This document shows, piece by piece, positions 35,955 through 46,960 of a stretch of DNA of 64,000 nt (its first letter is position 1; each line of letters opens with the position of its first letter). Source of the DNA: Chionoecetes opilio (lineage: Eukaryota; Arthropoda; Malacostraca; Decapoda; Majidae); assembly GCA_016584305.1 (NCBI GenBank), contig JACEEZ010013404.1, positions 193,501 through 257,500 of the forward strand. The letters are read 5' to 3'. The notes under the pieces were generated by a model that was given only the letters and a program-made list of their open reading frames with translations, was not told the DNA's origin and ran no database searches. Position numbers and translations under genes: made by a program.

Positions 35955-36850
35955 TCATAACTTGTTGAGAAGGCCAGCCCTCTCAATACAGGTATGGACT
36001 TCATGTCCCGGAGAGAAACACCTCTCTCCCAATGCCAGGGAGAGACGGTAGGCACCGTCCGACCCGCGACACCGGGACAAAAATTGCTCACGTAGGTCCC
36101 CAAGACTAGGACACTCGACCAGCAAGTGCCGCACAGTTAAGGGGACCAAACAATCATCACAGTAAGTAGGGTGGCCCCCCTCCATGAGGAACCCATGTGT
36201 ATATAGAGTGTGACCAATACGCAATCGTGCCAAGGCAGTCTCCATCTCCGGGAGAGACCGCAGTAGCTCCAGTCTTCGATACTTTGGCGTATGGTGCGTA
36301 GTTTATTTTGCCCTATAGTAATCCAACGTTCCTGGCAACTGGTGTGAACTGATCTATGGATTGCCGAGCGTAGGTCCGTAGCCGGCACTGCAAAATGTGA
36401 TAGAGCTGGTCTTCTAGCTGCAGCTTTTGCCAAGGCATCAGCTTCCTCATTACCGGCAACACCTACATGTGCCGGTACCCAACAAAAGCTGACCGTCCGG
36501 CCTCGCCTCTTGAGCAGATATAGCCATTCCAGGATGGCATTGACCAGCGGATGGGGAGAGTTAAAATTACATAGTGATTGAAGAGCACTACAAGAATCAC
36601 TAAAAATTGTAAAAGAGACAGACATCCGGAAGAGTAAGAATAGCCATGAGAGCATATAAAATAGCACTTATTTCAGCCGTAAAAACAGATGAAACACTTG
36701 GAATGCTGACGCCTTTGTTAAATGATGGGAATACGACACCGTATCCAACTCCTTCGTCTGATTTGGAACCATCAGTAAAGACAGGGACAGAACCCTGATG
36801 TGTGCAATAGTGGTCTAAAAACTGGGCACGCTCAGCCTGAGGAGGTAAAT
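35955..36850 (-). pseudogene. LINE RNase H and C-terminal zinc region
   Basis: On the minus strand: VPVFTDGSKSDEGVGYGVVF (first Asp), FTAEISAILYAL (Glu), a frame change, SDSCSALQSL (Asp), then FCWVPAHVGVAGNEEADALA (His/Asp end). After another shift come LARLRIGHTLYTHGFLMEGG and CDDCLVPLTVRHLLVECP. This is the RNase H plus CCHC tail of an I/jockey-type LINE. It is 5'-truncated near 36850, with two frameshifts. Confidence 0.75.
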
Positions 36851-37021
36851 ATTAGTATAAATATATAAAAATATAGTATAAACCTTCTGTCACATACCTT
36901 TTCCAAGGGCGAGAATATCACCTCCCCACAGGCGACTTAACCCAGCGAGTGTCTGACTGCTTCTAAGGCTATCATGACATTAAACTCCCCTTCTCACTTC
37001 GCTTCGACACGTGGCCAACTA

Positions 37022-37660
37022 CTACTGGTCTAAAATATAACCCTCTCTCACTAACCAGTGATTCAGGACTGAGGAGTGGAGGAAAATTACTTGTTTCGAT
37101 GATTGATAATTATAAGTTACTTCACCTCTTCCCCTATTAACGTAATTTCCCGCGTTACAATAGGCAAGCTGGTTAGTGATGTTCAGCAAGTCGTTAATCT
37201 TTACAGTCATGATGTTCTGATGTGCCATTAAGTTTTTTATTCCGTTCTGCTTGAAGAGCACCCTATTGTGTGCAGTAAGGGTCTCTTTAACCTGATTCAT
37301 AGTATTTTCAATGTTTCTAACATCCGATTCCGTAGCCAACCCGAATACACCGCCAAGAATGGCACCTCCGAGGTCAAACAGTTCTCGTTTCCTAATATGA
37401 TGTTGTCCGGAGAGGACATTCTTGGACGGGAATAAGTCCAACAGTTTACGCAAAGAGATTTGTGCGTATCTCAGATTCCATGAAAGCATCGCTAAAATTG
37501 GCTCAAATTTGGTAATAATATCCACAGGGAGGAATCCACTGGAAGAGGATCTCCTCTTCCAGTGGAGGATATTTGTCACATTTCCCAAGCGATCATTTAA
37601 CATGAGCAGTTTGTTTGTTACAACATCTTCATCCACAAGAGGCATATACACATTCATCAC
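37022..37660 (-). pseudogene. envelope-like protein fragment of an endogenous retroelement
   Basis: A 212-codon minus-strand frame has a dibasic/furin-type RKR motif around residues 90-92. A Gly-rich hydrophobic stretch follows it immediately (fusion-peptide position), then a heptad-like segment with Asn/Gln-rich helices. This arrangement is typical of F-like envelope proteins of insect errantiviruses and related Ty3-type elements. The start and the transmembrane end are not present and there is no adjoining gag or pol in frame. The Ty3-type pol piece at 31.8-32.9 kb is too distant and separated by other elements to be linked with confidence. Confidence 0.6.
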
Positions 37661-37940
37661 ATCTTCTACAATGAGAAAAAAAAGCGGAGCCCTGCGGTTT
37701 CTGCGGAGCTCGTGGGATGAGCGTGTTGTAGGTACCGTGATCCAAGATGCTCTCCCTCCTCCTCCCGGCTTCTGTCCGCTTCTCTCTTGTGTTACTTAGT
37801 GTCGTTGAACTTTATAAAAGGCTGATACCTATACATTTGGCCTGTGACCTACTTGCTCAAGCTAAGAAGAGCATGCTGTACTTGGTTCTCACGACACGAT
37901 GAACCATGGCAGGAAAGATATACATATAATTATATATACA

Positions 37941-38753
37941 TCTATAATAATATAAGCGAAAGTGTGTGTGTGTGTGTGTCTGTCTGTCTGTCCGCGATAG
38001 GTGCCGCCCCCCGTGGCGGAATCCCATCATATGTCACAGTTTTGGAACCAGCTCGACCAGGGGAAGGTTTTAAGCCCACTTATGAGATGATCCAATCACT
38101 TTTTTTTTCTTTTATTTTAGCAGCCTATTAGCGAGAATTGTGAAAAAAAAATGTGGGTTGCGAGAATTGAGGAAACCTTGATGTAGGGTGACGGGTAATG
38201 GGTGAGTGAATGGGTGGGGTGATGGGTAATGTTTGTGGGGTGATGGGTGAGTGAATGGGTGGGGGGTGATGGGTGAGTGAATGGGTGGGGGGTGATGGGT
38301 GATGGGTGAGGGAATAGGTGGGGGGTGATGGATAATGGGTGAGTGAATGGGTGTGGTGATGGGTAATGGGTGAGTGAATGGGTGGGGGGTGATGGGTAAT
38401 GGGTGAGTGAATGGGTGGGGGGTGATGGGTAATGGGTGAGTGAATGGGGGGGGGGTGATGGTAATGGGTGAGTGAATGGGTGGGGGGTGATGGGTAATGG
38501 GTGAGTGAATGGGTGGGGGGTGATGGGTAATGGGTGAGTGAATGGGGGGGGGTGATGGGTAATGGGTGAGTGAATGGGGGGGGTGATGGGTAATGGGTGA
38601 GTGAATGGGGGGGGTGATGGGTAATGGGTGAGTGAATGGGGGAGGGGTGATGGGTAATGGGTGAGTGAAGACAGGTGGTGAGCCGAAGGCCCACCAATAG
38701 CCCTCCGCAGGAGCTAGCCAAAAAGGCCGCCCGGAGGGCGGCTTTGCGGCTAG
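37941..38753 (+). mobile_element. non-autonomous Helitron with minisatellite, copy 1
   Basis: It begins TCTATAATAATATAAGCG after an A. It contains (GT)n, GGAATCCCATCATATGTC, poly-T, and about 500 bp of roughly 33-bp units (GGGTAATGGGTGAGTGAATG). It ends with a 7-bp-stem hairpin (GCCGCCC GGA GGGCGGC, 38726-38742) seven bases before CTAG. No transposase is encoded. Confidence 0.85.
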
Positions 38754-38772
38754 TCTATAATAATATAAGCGA

Positions 38773-38807
<35 letters not shown>

Positions 38808-39389
38808 TGTCTGTCTGCGATAGGTGCCGCCCCCTGTGGCGGAATCCCATCATATGTCACAGTTTTGGAATCAGGTTGACCAGGGGAAGGTTTTAAGCCC
38901 ACTTAATCGGTGATCGGATCGGATGTGATCGGATGATCCGATCACTTTCTTCTTCTTTTTTTTTTTAGCAGCCTATTAGCGAGAACTGTGAAGAAAAAAA
39001 AGTGGGTTGCGAGAATTGAGTAAACCTTGATGTAGGGTGATGGGTAATAGGTGAGTGAATGGGTGGGGTGATAGGTAATGGGTGTGAGGTGATGGGTGAG
39101 TGAATGGGTGGGGGGTGATGAGTGATGGGTGAGGGAATAGGTGGGGGGTGATGGGTAATGGGTGAGTGAATGGGTGTGTGGTGATGGGTAATGGGTGAGT
39201 GAATGGGTGTGTGGTGATGGGTAATGGGTGAGTGAATGGGTGTGTGGTGATGGGTAATGGGTGAGAGTCTGTGTTTGGTGGGCCGAAGGCCCACCAAACA
39301 CAGGTGGTGGGCCGAAGGCCGAAGGCCCACCAATAGCCCTCCGCAGGAGCTAGCCAAAAAGGCCGCCCGGAGGGCGGCTTTGCGGCTAG
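38754..39389 (+). mobile_element. non-autonomous Helitron, copy 2 (abuts copy 1)
   Basis: Its TC start follows the CTAG of copy 1 with no intervening base. It has the same internal order, a shorter minisatellite, a duplicated GGCCGAAGGCCCACCA block, a hairpin at 39362-39378 and CTAG at 39386-39389. Confidence 0.85.
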
Positions 39390-39392
39390 TTA

Positions 39393-40083
39393 TCTATAAT
39401 AATATAAGCGTAAGTGTGTGTGTGTATGTCTGTGTGTCCTCGATAGGTGCCGCCCCCAGTGGCGCAATCCCCTCACATGGCACAGTTTTGGAACCGGGTC
39501 GACCAGGGGAAGGTTTTAAGCCCACATATAGGATGATCCGATCACTTTTTTTTTTTTTTTTAGCAGCCTATTAGCGAGAATTGTGAAAAAAAGTGGGTTG
39601 CGAGAATTGAGGAAACCTTGATGTAGGGTGATGGGTAATGGGTGAGTGAATGGGTGGGGTGATGGGTAATGGGTGTGGGGTGATGGGTGAGTGAATGGGT
39701 GGGGGGTGATGGGTGAGTGAATGGGTGGGGGGTGATGGGTGATGGGTGAGGGAATAGGTGGGGAGTGATGGATAATGGGTGAGTGAATGGGTGTGTGGTG
39801 ATGGGTAATGGGTGAGTGAATGGGTGGGGGGTGATGGGTAATGGGTGAGTGAATGGGTGGGGGGTGATGGGTAATGGGTGAGTGAATGGGTTGGGGGGGA
39901 TGTGAATGGGTTGGCGTTAATACATACATTTCTACATCCATGATTTCAGGAAAGCTAGAAGGGGCTATCTGGAGAGTCTGTGTTTGGTGGGCCGAAGGTG
40001 TTTTTCTGTGTTTGGTGGGCCCACCAATAGCCCTCCGCAGGAGCTAGCCAAAAAGTCCGCCCGGAGGGCGGCTTTGCGCCTAG
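39393..40083 (+). mobile_element. non-autonomous Helitron, copy 3
   Basis: It starts three bases (TTA) after copy 2. Its pre-terminal block (CTACATCCATGATTTCAGG to GGCTATCTGGAGAGTCT) is also present in the truncated copy at 16008 and in the 13983 fragment. The hairpin lies at 40057-40071 and CTAG at 40080-40083. Confidence 0.85.
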
Positions 40084-40089
40084 TATATA

Positions 40090-40450
40090 TATATAATATA
40101 TATAATTATATGTTTATGAAGTTTCTAAAAATATACTGGTTCCTTTGATGTTAAGTACATGAAAATATCCTGTATAGAAGTTATAATACGTGTTACACTT
40201 GTGTAATAATAGTTGTAATTCAATAGCAAGAGTAATGCAAGTTATTATATATGTTAGAAGTGATTATTGACTGACAATTGTCCTCTGTTATACTTTTGTT
40301 ACGAAGGTGATCTAATCTGTATGATAGGCTACATCGACCCAGAGCTTCCCAGGTTAACGAAAGGAAGTCATAATATTTCAACATTGTACGCCTGGCGAAG
40401 CACCATCAAGGTCAGGGAGAGACATCTGGTGGCACGCATACGAACAGAAG
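40090..40450. other. AT-rich spacer
   Basis: An ATATAT run and then apparently unique sequence. No gene is seen. Confidence 0.35.
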
Positions 40451-40452
40451 AA

Positions 40453-40690
40453 CAAGGAAGCTACAAGAGGTCGTGAGACCTCTTCTGCAGAGTAATTCAT
40501 GTTACTTAACACTACCTAGTACATCCACCTTTCATCTCCATTCATGAAGGTATCTAGCCTCCTTTTAAACCTCCCTATTGACTCCGCACTGACCACCTGA
40601 CGACTGAGTCCATTCCAATATTTACCACCCTATTTGTGAACCAGTTTTTTCCTTATTAAATCTACGCGAATCTGACAAGCTCCTTATTAC
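40453..40690 (-). mobile_element. CR1-like LINE 3' fragment
   Basis: The minus-strand reading contains WNGLSRQVVSAESIG, KRRLDTFMNGDERW and a stop, then the 3'UTR with CTCACGACCTCTTGTAGCTT. It is homologous to 21108, 46510 and the short tails at 46391, 49337 and 53912. Confidence 0.6.
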
Positions 40691-40699
40691 TGTAAGGAG

Positions 40700-42065
40700 A
40701 TGGATTCTCCTTTAGGGGGAAGCAGAAACAGGTTTGTCTGCTTTGGTAGTTGGTTTATTCAACACTGGTAATGGTAAAGTAACACGTGGCTGTAAACTGA
40801 ATATGAGCGACCGTGACCTCCTCCCGCCAATCTTGTATGTCCTCTGCGGGAGGGAGGTCGCGACCCAGCCGCGCGAGTGTAGCGCATGCGCGTGGCGGTG
40901 CGTGCTACCTGGTGAACATTGTAGGAACCATCGTGGGTTGCCAAGTGTACAAGGACTTAATACTAACTATACAGAACACATAATAAACACAGCGTAATAA
41001 TAATAACCTACATTACCATACATATTGCAATTATTGTTTATTATGCATTTCACCTATAGCGCCTGTAGGCTTTGTCACCTCCAGAGCTCGTATGGTAGAC
41101 TCAGAATAATAGCCATTAAAATTCGATTTTATGTCTACATTCACCTAGAAAAATTATATTTCATAGCATTGTCACGGTCAGTGACACAAGGTCGCCACCT
41201 CAGGCCATGCCCCAGGGACACGTGGGTCTAATTAAGTTAATTCAGGATATTTAAAACAAGATCAACATATGAAATCCTTATATAATTAACACGCTTAACT
41301 CCAATTCCTTGGTACAACAGATAAACACTTGAATGCACGGTCACAGAAGACTCGCAGATAGGGATACCACGCGCAACGTTACCAAAATCTCACTCACTCT
41401 CACTTTCCGTCTCTCTTTAACTTCCAGCCTCAACACACAAAAACACCTTAAGAGCACTTCTACTGAGCGTCTATACCATAACAACAAGAGTACTCCACTG
41501 AGTCTCTATACATAACACAACGCTTCTACTGAACGTTATCCTCCCAATCACAAAAGAGCGCTTCTACTGAGCCTCATCACCTACTTCCCTCCTACTCTCA
41601 CTTTCCGTAAATACAGCCCACCCGACATCGGTGAACTAATAATGATTAAAACACTTCACAAGATACTCACAATACCCTGGTATCAAGGGGGAAGGAGGAC
41701 TCACACAGCCTCCCACGTGGTACCCACGCCGTCACAGTGGCTCCTCACACAACACTATACGAGTGGAATGATTGGAGTGGGGCGAAGCAAGGTCACGACC
41801 TGTTTTATATGGGTGACCTATCTGGCGGCGGGTGGCAACCCTCTCGTCACTCATGCTTCCTCCAAAGGGGCGGGGCTACGCTCTGCCCCGGCCATCTTGA
41901 CCTCTCAACACATACGCGGGAAATATGAATTTTTCGTCATAGCATACCAAGCAGTAATGAGCGAGCCTGGAGACTTACTACCTCTACTAATACCAGTCTC
42001 GAGCAGTCGTGGGCCAGCGTGCAGGTTTACCACCAAATTTACCACCTACCCGTGGTGTGGATGCG
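40700..42065. other. no recognisable gene; local degenerate repeats
   Basis: A word of the type CTTCTACTGAGCGTCTATAC recurs about four times at 41455-41575, and CTCTCACTTTCCGT occurs at about 41396 and 41596. LTR-like composition was considered, but no paired terminal repeats were found. Confidence 0.35.
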
Positions 42066-43155
42066 AGTTACCACCTACTTGGGAATACCAGGGAACTGTA
42101 ACTCGTAAATGCCAGTGGTCGCCGCTGGCAGTTTTAACTCAAAAGGTTGGTCTACTGTGTTTTCTCTCCGCGACTCGCATTTTCTTAAATCAATTTCGCT
42201 ATAATTATTGATGCACCGCATCTGAATACCAATAAATACAGTTTTTCTGTTGTTCTACTAATACTTGTATGGATGACATGCATTACGATTGAACGTTCTA
42301 AAATAGCAATTTAATGCAAATTACTCGCCTCGAGTATCAAAGCTTAATATATTTTTTACATGTATATTGTAGCATATTTTATTGGGGGCGATGTTCACAC
42401 TGTTTTCTAAGACAGTACTGCTGCTTCTGGCAAACGCTTGTCAAAATACAATGAGTAATGCTTTGAAAAAAAGAATATAGATTGCCGAAATCGTTCTGTG
42501 ATGAAAAGCGACCGAAGTCAGTGACGCCGAATCCTTTCAAACTACCACAACAATATCAGCAGGTGACGCCTTAGCAGGAAGAATATACTTGCATCAGCAT
42601 AATATAAAGCCACTTTACACATGTGCTGTTGCTGACTGCACTTCTTCACGGAAGAAGGACCCAGCTGTTAAAGGATTTTACTTGCTAAATGTTTTAGGGC
42701 TGCGACCAAGTAGGTTATGAATGTGGAGGCGGCATGTCGCGCATTGTGGCTGGGAGATTGAATCAAAACATTGCGACTCCACGCGTCGACTCATTGCACT
42801 TCCAGGCTTTCTATCTAATTGATACACAAAAATAACAGGAAAATATAACTGCCTAGGTATAGTTAACTTCTAGACATTCATTATTGACTATATAATATCA
42901 TAAGGTAACATTTCCATCGCCTCCTCAACTATAACCTACTTGGTTATTTGGTTATATACATGTTTTACATAATCAGGCTTCTATACAATATACATATAAG
43001 AAAATCGTTCTTAGTATTATACTTTTGTGTTTTAAGTGCAATGGAATAAGCCCATTCTTTTTTTAACAGTAGACCAACTTTTCAGCAACCTGTAAGTTAA
43101 AACTGCCAGCGACCACTGGCATTTACGAGTTACAGTTCTCTGGTATTACCACCTC
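42066..43155. mobile_element. TIR element with a THAP-like remnant
   Basis: Inverted ends of about 85 bp share TTACCACCT, GAACTGTAACTCGTAAATGC, CAGTGGTCGC, TGGCAGTTTTAACT and TTGGTCTACTGT. Inside, at 42608, a plus-strand stretch reads YTCAVADCTSSRKKDPA, the beginning of a THAP finger. The rest lacks long frames. A P-element-like non-autonomous derivative is plausible. No target duplication is identified. Confidence 0.45.
42704..42950. mobile_element. nested MITE
   Basis: Inverted ends of about 30 bp (ACCAAGTAGGTTAT ... GGAGGCG and its reverse complement at the right) lie inside the 42066-43155 element, just after the THAP-like remnant. Confidence 0.45.
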
Positions 43156-43159
43156 CAAG

Positions 43160-43500
43160 CAGGTGGTAAGTGCTTCGTGGATCTCCCCCCTGGAGGTTAT
43201 TTGAGGGGTATGTATGATGCATGGCCCTCGCCCGTGGTATGGTGGAACACTGGGGATGTTGCTGTCTAAAGAGTAGAATGTCTTATCTTGTTCTTTCTTA
43301 TTGTGTTTCATCTTTATACGGTAAATATCAACGAGTATTTTCTTTCATTTTGATTGATAATACGAAATTCCTCTCATTTTGCTTCCATTTCATTCCATTA
43401 TTAATCGTTGAGATTTCATGAAAATTAATATTCTTTGCAATTTTTTTTTTTTGCTACTTTAACCCATTTGACTTAAATTTTGATACGGGTGCATATCACT
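43160..43500. other. no recognisable gene
   Basis: Unique-looking AT-rich sequence. Confidence 0.35.
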
Positions 43501-43519
43501 CAACATACGTGTATTGCGT

Positions 43520-43624
<105 letters not shown>

Positions 43625-43806
43625 TATACCTCTCGGCTTTATGTGCTTACTAATCATTCTAAAGTTTTCATACACATCACTAAACGTTACAAAATAAAAT
43701 TCACTTTCAGCATCCTCTTCCTTTTCACACACCTCAAGACGCGTATATTTGACAGCAGTTTTGTTACCTATGAGATTCTGGGTCAATATACTGTAGATAA
43801 CAAAGG

Positions 43807-44090
43807 CAGTGCCGTTTCTAGCCGTTTGGGGTCCTATGCGAAATGCAGTTTGGGGCCTATTTTGTAAAACTATAGTGGGGGGATTCCAAGCCCTCTAATG
43901 TGGTCCGGGGGCACGCCTTTAATATATAAATACATCAATATGGTGGACTTTAAGAGGATAAGAGACTAGATTCTAAAAAGAAAGACAAATAATGGCAGTT
44001 TGGGGGCCCCTTGGTAGCTTCGGGGGCCCCTTGGTGGCTTCGGGGGCCCTGTGCAACCGCGTAGTTTGCATATAGTAAGAAACGACCCTG
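43807..44090. mobile_element. hAT MITE with perfect 8-bp TSD
   Basis: It starts CAGTGCCGTTTCTAGCC and ends GGTAAGAAACG-type sequence finishing in CGACCCTG. AACAAAGG duplicates exactly on each side (43799-43806 and 44091-44098). It is 284 bp, G-rich inside, and has no ORF. The 8-bp duplication and CAG-type ends are hAT hallmarks. Confidence 0.8.
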
Positions 44091-44098
44091 AACAAAGG

Positions 44099-44320
44099 GA
44101 TGGATTGTCAATGATAAGGCTACGAGTGACCTTGAGATGTTCGTCTGATAAGAGTTACGATTTTGAAGAGGTCCCTATCGCTATCTTAGCCATAATCCAT
44201 ATCGCTATCTTAGGTTGTCAGCTAAGGAATTATCCCGCACTCCATCAACTTGTGTATTTATCAGTGTACTGCCAGCGGAGTAGCCTGTGAAGGAGGCAAA
44301 GGGAGAGTATCTGCTTACGT
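44099..44320. other. short spacer
   Basis: No gene is recognised between the hAT MITE and the minisatellite. Confidence 0.35.
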
Positions 44321-44325
44321 CTGTT

Positions 44326-45650
44326 TGGCGTCAAAAGGTGGGTATTTACTTCTGTCTGTTTGGCGTCAAAAGGTGGGTATTTACTTCTGTCTGTTTGGCG
44401 CAAAAGGTGGGTATTTACTTCTGTCTGTTTGGCGTCAAAAGGTGGGTATTTACTTCTGTCTGTTCGGCGTCAAAAGGTGGGTATTTACTTCTGTCTGTTC
44501 GGCGTCAAAGGTGGGTATTTACTTCTGTCTGTTTGCGTCAAAAGGTGGGTATTTACTTCTGTCTGTTTGGCGTCAAAAGGTGGGTATTTACTTCTGTCTG
44601 TTTGGCGTCAAAAGGTGGGTATTTACTTCTGTCTGTTTGGCGTCAAAAGGTGGGTATTTACTTCTGTCTGTTTGGCGTCAAAAGGTGGGTATTTACTTCT
44701 GTCTGTTTGGTGTCAAAAGGTGGTATTTACTTCTGTCTGTTTGGCGTCAAAAGGTGGGTATTTACTTCTGTCTGTTTGGCGTCAAAGGTGGGTATTTACT
44801 TCTGTCTGTTTGGCGTCAAAAGGTGGGTATTTACTTCTGTCTGTTTGGCGTCAAAAGTGGGTATTTACTTCTGTCTGTTTGGTGTCAAAGGTGGGTATTT
44901 ACTTCTGTCTGTTTGGCGTCAAAAGGTGGGTATTTACTTCTGTCTGTTTGGCGTCAAAAGGTGGGTATTTACTTCTGTCTGTTTGGCGTCAAAAGGTGGG
45001 TATTTATTTCTGTCTGTTTGGTGTCAAAAGGTGGGTATTTACTTCTGTCTGTTTGGCGTCAAAGGTGGGTATTTACTTCTGTCTGTTTGGCGTCAAAAGG
45101 TGGGTATTTACTTCTGTCTGTTTGGCGTCAAAAGGTGGGTATTTACTTCTGTCTGTTTGGCGTCAAAAGGTGGGTATTTACTTCTGTCTGTTTGGCGTCA
45201 AAAGGTGGGTATTTACTTCTGTCTGTTTGGCGTCAAAGGTGGGTATTTACTTCTGTCTGTTTGGCGTCAAAAGGTGGGTATTTACTTCTGTCTGTTTGGC
45301 GTCAAAAGGTGGGTATTTACTTCTGTCTGTTTGGCGTCAAAAGGTGGGTATTACTTCTGTCTGTTTGGCGTCAAAAGGTGGGTATTTACTTCTGTCTGTT
45401 GGCGTCAAAGGTGGGTATTTACTTGTCTGTTTGGCGTCAAAAAGGTGGGTATTTACTTCTGTCTGTTTGGCGTCGAAAGGTGGGTATTTACTTCTGTCTG
45501 TTTGGCGTCAAAAGGTGGGTATTTACTTCTGTCTGTTTGGCGTCAAAAGGTGGGTATTTACTTCTGTCTGTTTGGCGTCAAAAGGTGGGTATTTACTTCT
45601 GTCTGTTTGGCGTCAAAAGGTGGGTATTTATTTCTGTCTGTTTGGCGTTG
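44326..45650 (+). repeat. 35-bp minisatellite, about 38 units
   Basis: The unit starts TTTGGCGTCAAAAGGTGGGT and ends ATTTACTTCTGTCTG. Variants are mainly single-base deletions (AAAAGG/AAAGG) or C/T changes. Since 35 is not a multiple of three and no stop occurs in any phase, all three plus-strand frames stay open for more than 430 codons. There is no start-site, splice or domain evidence for a protein. Confidence 0.95.
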
Positions 45651-45659
45651 GGGATTGCT

Positions 45660-46385
45660 TCTGAAACGTCTGTGAAGGATCGTCAACCCCAACAGCGTTA
45701 CGAATACAGAACAAAACCAAGGCAACAAAGTATTAGAGGTAAGGTAATGTATAATAATCTTACCTAGAGAAATCTAACAAACTAAACTAACCTAGCATTT
45801 CTTCGTTACTTAGTTTTTATTCTTTCTTTCCGATTACTAAATGTCACGTATACCTCGCTCACCTGAAAGCTTCCATTTTTGTTTTGTTTTATCTCTCTGC
45901 CTTTGTATATCGGAGGTCAAACATCAGAGGCAACCCATCAGGGCTGTCAGCTGTCTGCGTTAGGGGTCATGCGTGTATTCAGATCACTGTACACTAATAT
46001 AGTCTTTATTTTTTAACGAGGCAAAAATTCCGTTCTATCATAAGGTCTCATGCTTAAAGTTATGCCTGTGTTTACCTGCTAATATGGTTAACTAAGATAA
46101 AATACAGCTGCAATTTAGAAGAACTGTAGTATTCCTTCTCCTGGCATCAACTATCAGTCAGTAAGCAGTTTCGAAGCAGTTAAGCAGTAAGAAGTTTCGC
46201 CTCGTAAAAAACAACAACAGTATAGTCCACAAAGACGTAATGCCGCGTGCGCGTAGAAAGTGAGATTCAGAAAATATCATAATCTGCAATGAAAATTTTA
46301 GTATTTAATCACGATGTTCAAGGTCTTGTATCAACGCTTTGTCGACATTGACTGTGACCTGAAGTCCCACCATCCCACAACCCCT
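45660..46385. other. no recognisable gene
   Basis: AT-rich sequence with no domain or repeat I can name. Confidence 0.35.
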
Positions 46386-46390
46386 CCCTC

Positions 46391-46450
46391 CCTCATAAGA
46401 ACATAAGAAAATAAGGAAGCTACAAGAGGCCGTGAGACCTACACGTGGTA
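46391..46450 (-). mobile_element. CR1-like LINE 3' tail
   Basis: The minus strand carries GGCCTCTTGTAGCTTCCTTA and the TTCTTATGTTCTTATG octamer tail. It is oriented head-to-head with the plus-strand copy that follows. Confidence 0.6.
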
Positions 46451-46509
46451 GTTCCTCCTTCCCTCCCTCCCTCACCTCAACGGCGTGCTGTCTACTCCAC
46501 GTGAAGTCA

Positions 46510-46960
46510 TGCACGAGGTGATAAATGATTGGAATGGACTCAGTTGTCAGATGGTTAGTGCAGAGTCAATTGGGAGCTTTAAAAATAGGCTGCATAAATT
46601 CATGGATGGGGATGAAAGATGGGTGTAGGTAGTGTTAAGTAACAGTAACTACCACGTGTAGGTCTCGCGGCCTCTTGTAGCTTCCTTATTACCTCCGCCA
46701 ACGAAGTTGGAGGGAGGTTATGTATTCACCCCGATCTGTTTGTTTGTTTGTTTGTTAGTGTACAGGATTTCTCGAAAAGTTACCTATATATTTGAACCAA
46801 ACTTGGTATACCAAGTCTATTTGGTATAAGAAAGAACTCATTTCATTTTGGATGAAATCAAAATCACAACTGTTGCCATGGCAACCAATTGATGAAATAT
46901 TCGGGCGCAGGTATGCGCTCTACTGAGTGCTCCCCCCCTAGTTTTCTTATGTTCTTATGC
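46510..46960 (+). mobile_element. CR1-like LINE 3' end split by a Helitron
   Basis: It encodes WNGLSCQMVSAESIGSFK and KFMDGDERWV then a stop. The 3'UTR GGCCTCTTGTAGCTTCCTTA is interrupted at 46688 and resumes at 46942 with TTTTCTTATGTTCTTATG. The 8-bp tail repeat TTCTTATG is the style of CR1 LINE ends. Confidence 0.7.
46689..46941 (+). mobile_element. non-autonomous Helitron inserted in the LINE tail
   Basis: The 253-bp insert starts TTACCTCCGCCAACGAAG and ends in a small hairpin (GCGCA GGTA TGCGC) then TCCCCCCCTAG. It sits exactly between A and T of the LINE tail (CTTCCTTA/TTTTCTTATG) with no target duplication, as Helitrons do. It includes a (GTTT)n run. The 5' end is TT rather than the usual TC. 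Confidence 0.65.

Noticed and set aside
37813..37820. TATA box (TATAAAAG) of a promoter on the plus strand
   Set aside because: A good TATA word, but no initiator at the right distance and no downstream gene. The Helitron array follows.
40740..42060. LTR retrotransposon
   Set aside because: Promoter-like and repeated words suggested an LTR, but no pair of long terminal repeats or TG...CA borders could be matched.
44326..45650. CRISPR-like array
   Set aside because: The units are contiguous with no unique spacers, and the context is eukaryotic.
44250..45767. 505-, 462- and 434-codon open frames
   Set aside because: These are three phases of the 35-bp minisatellite. No start context, splice sites or domain.
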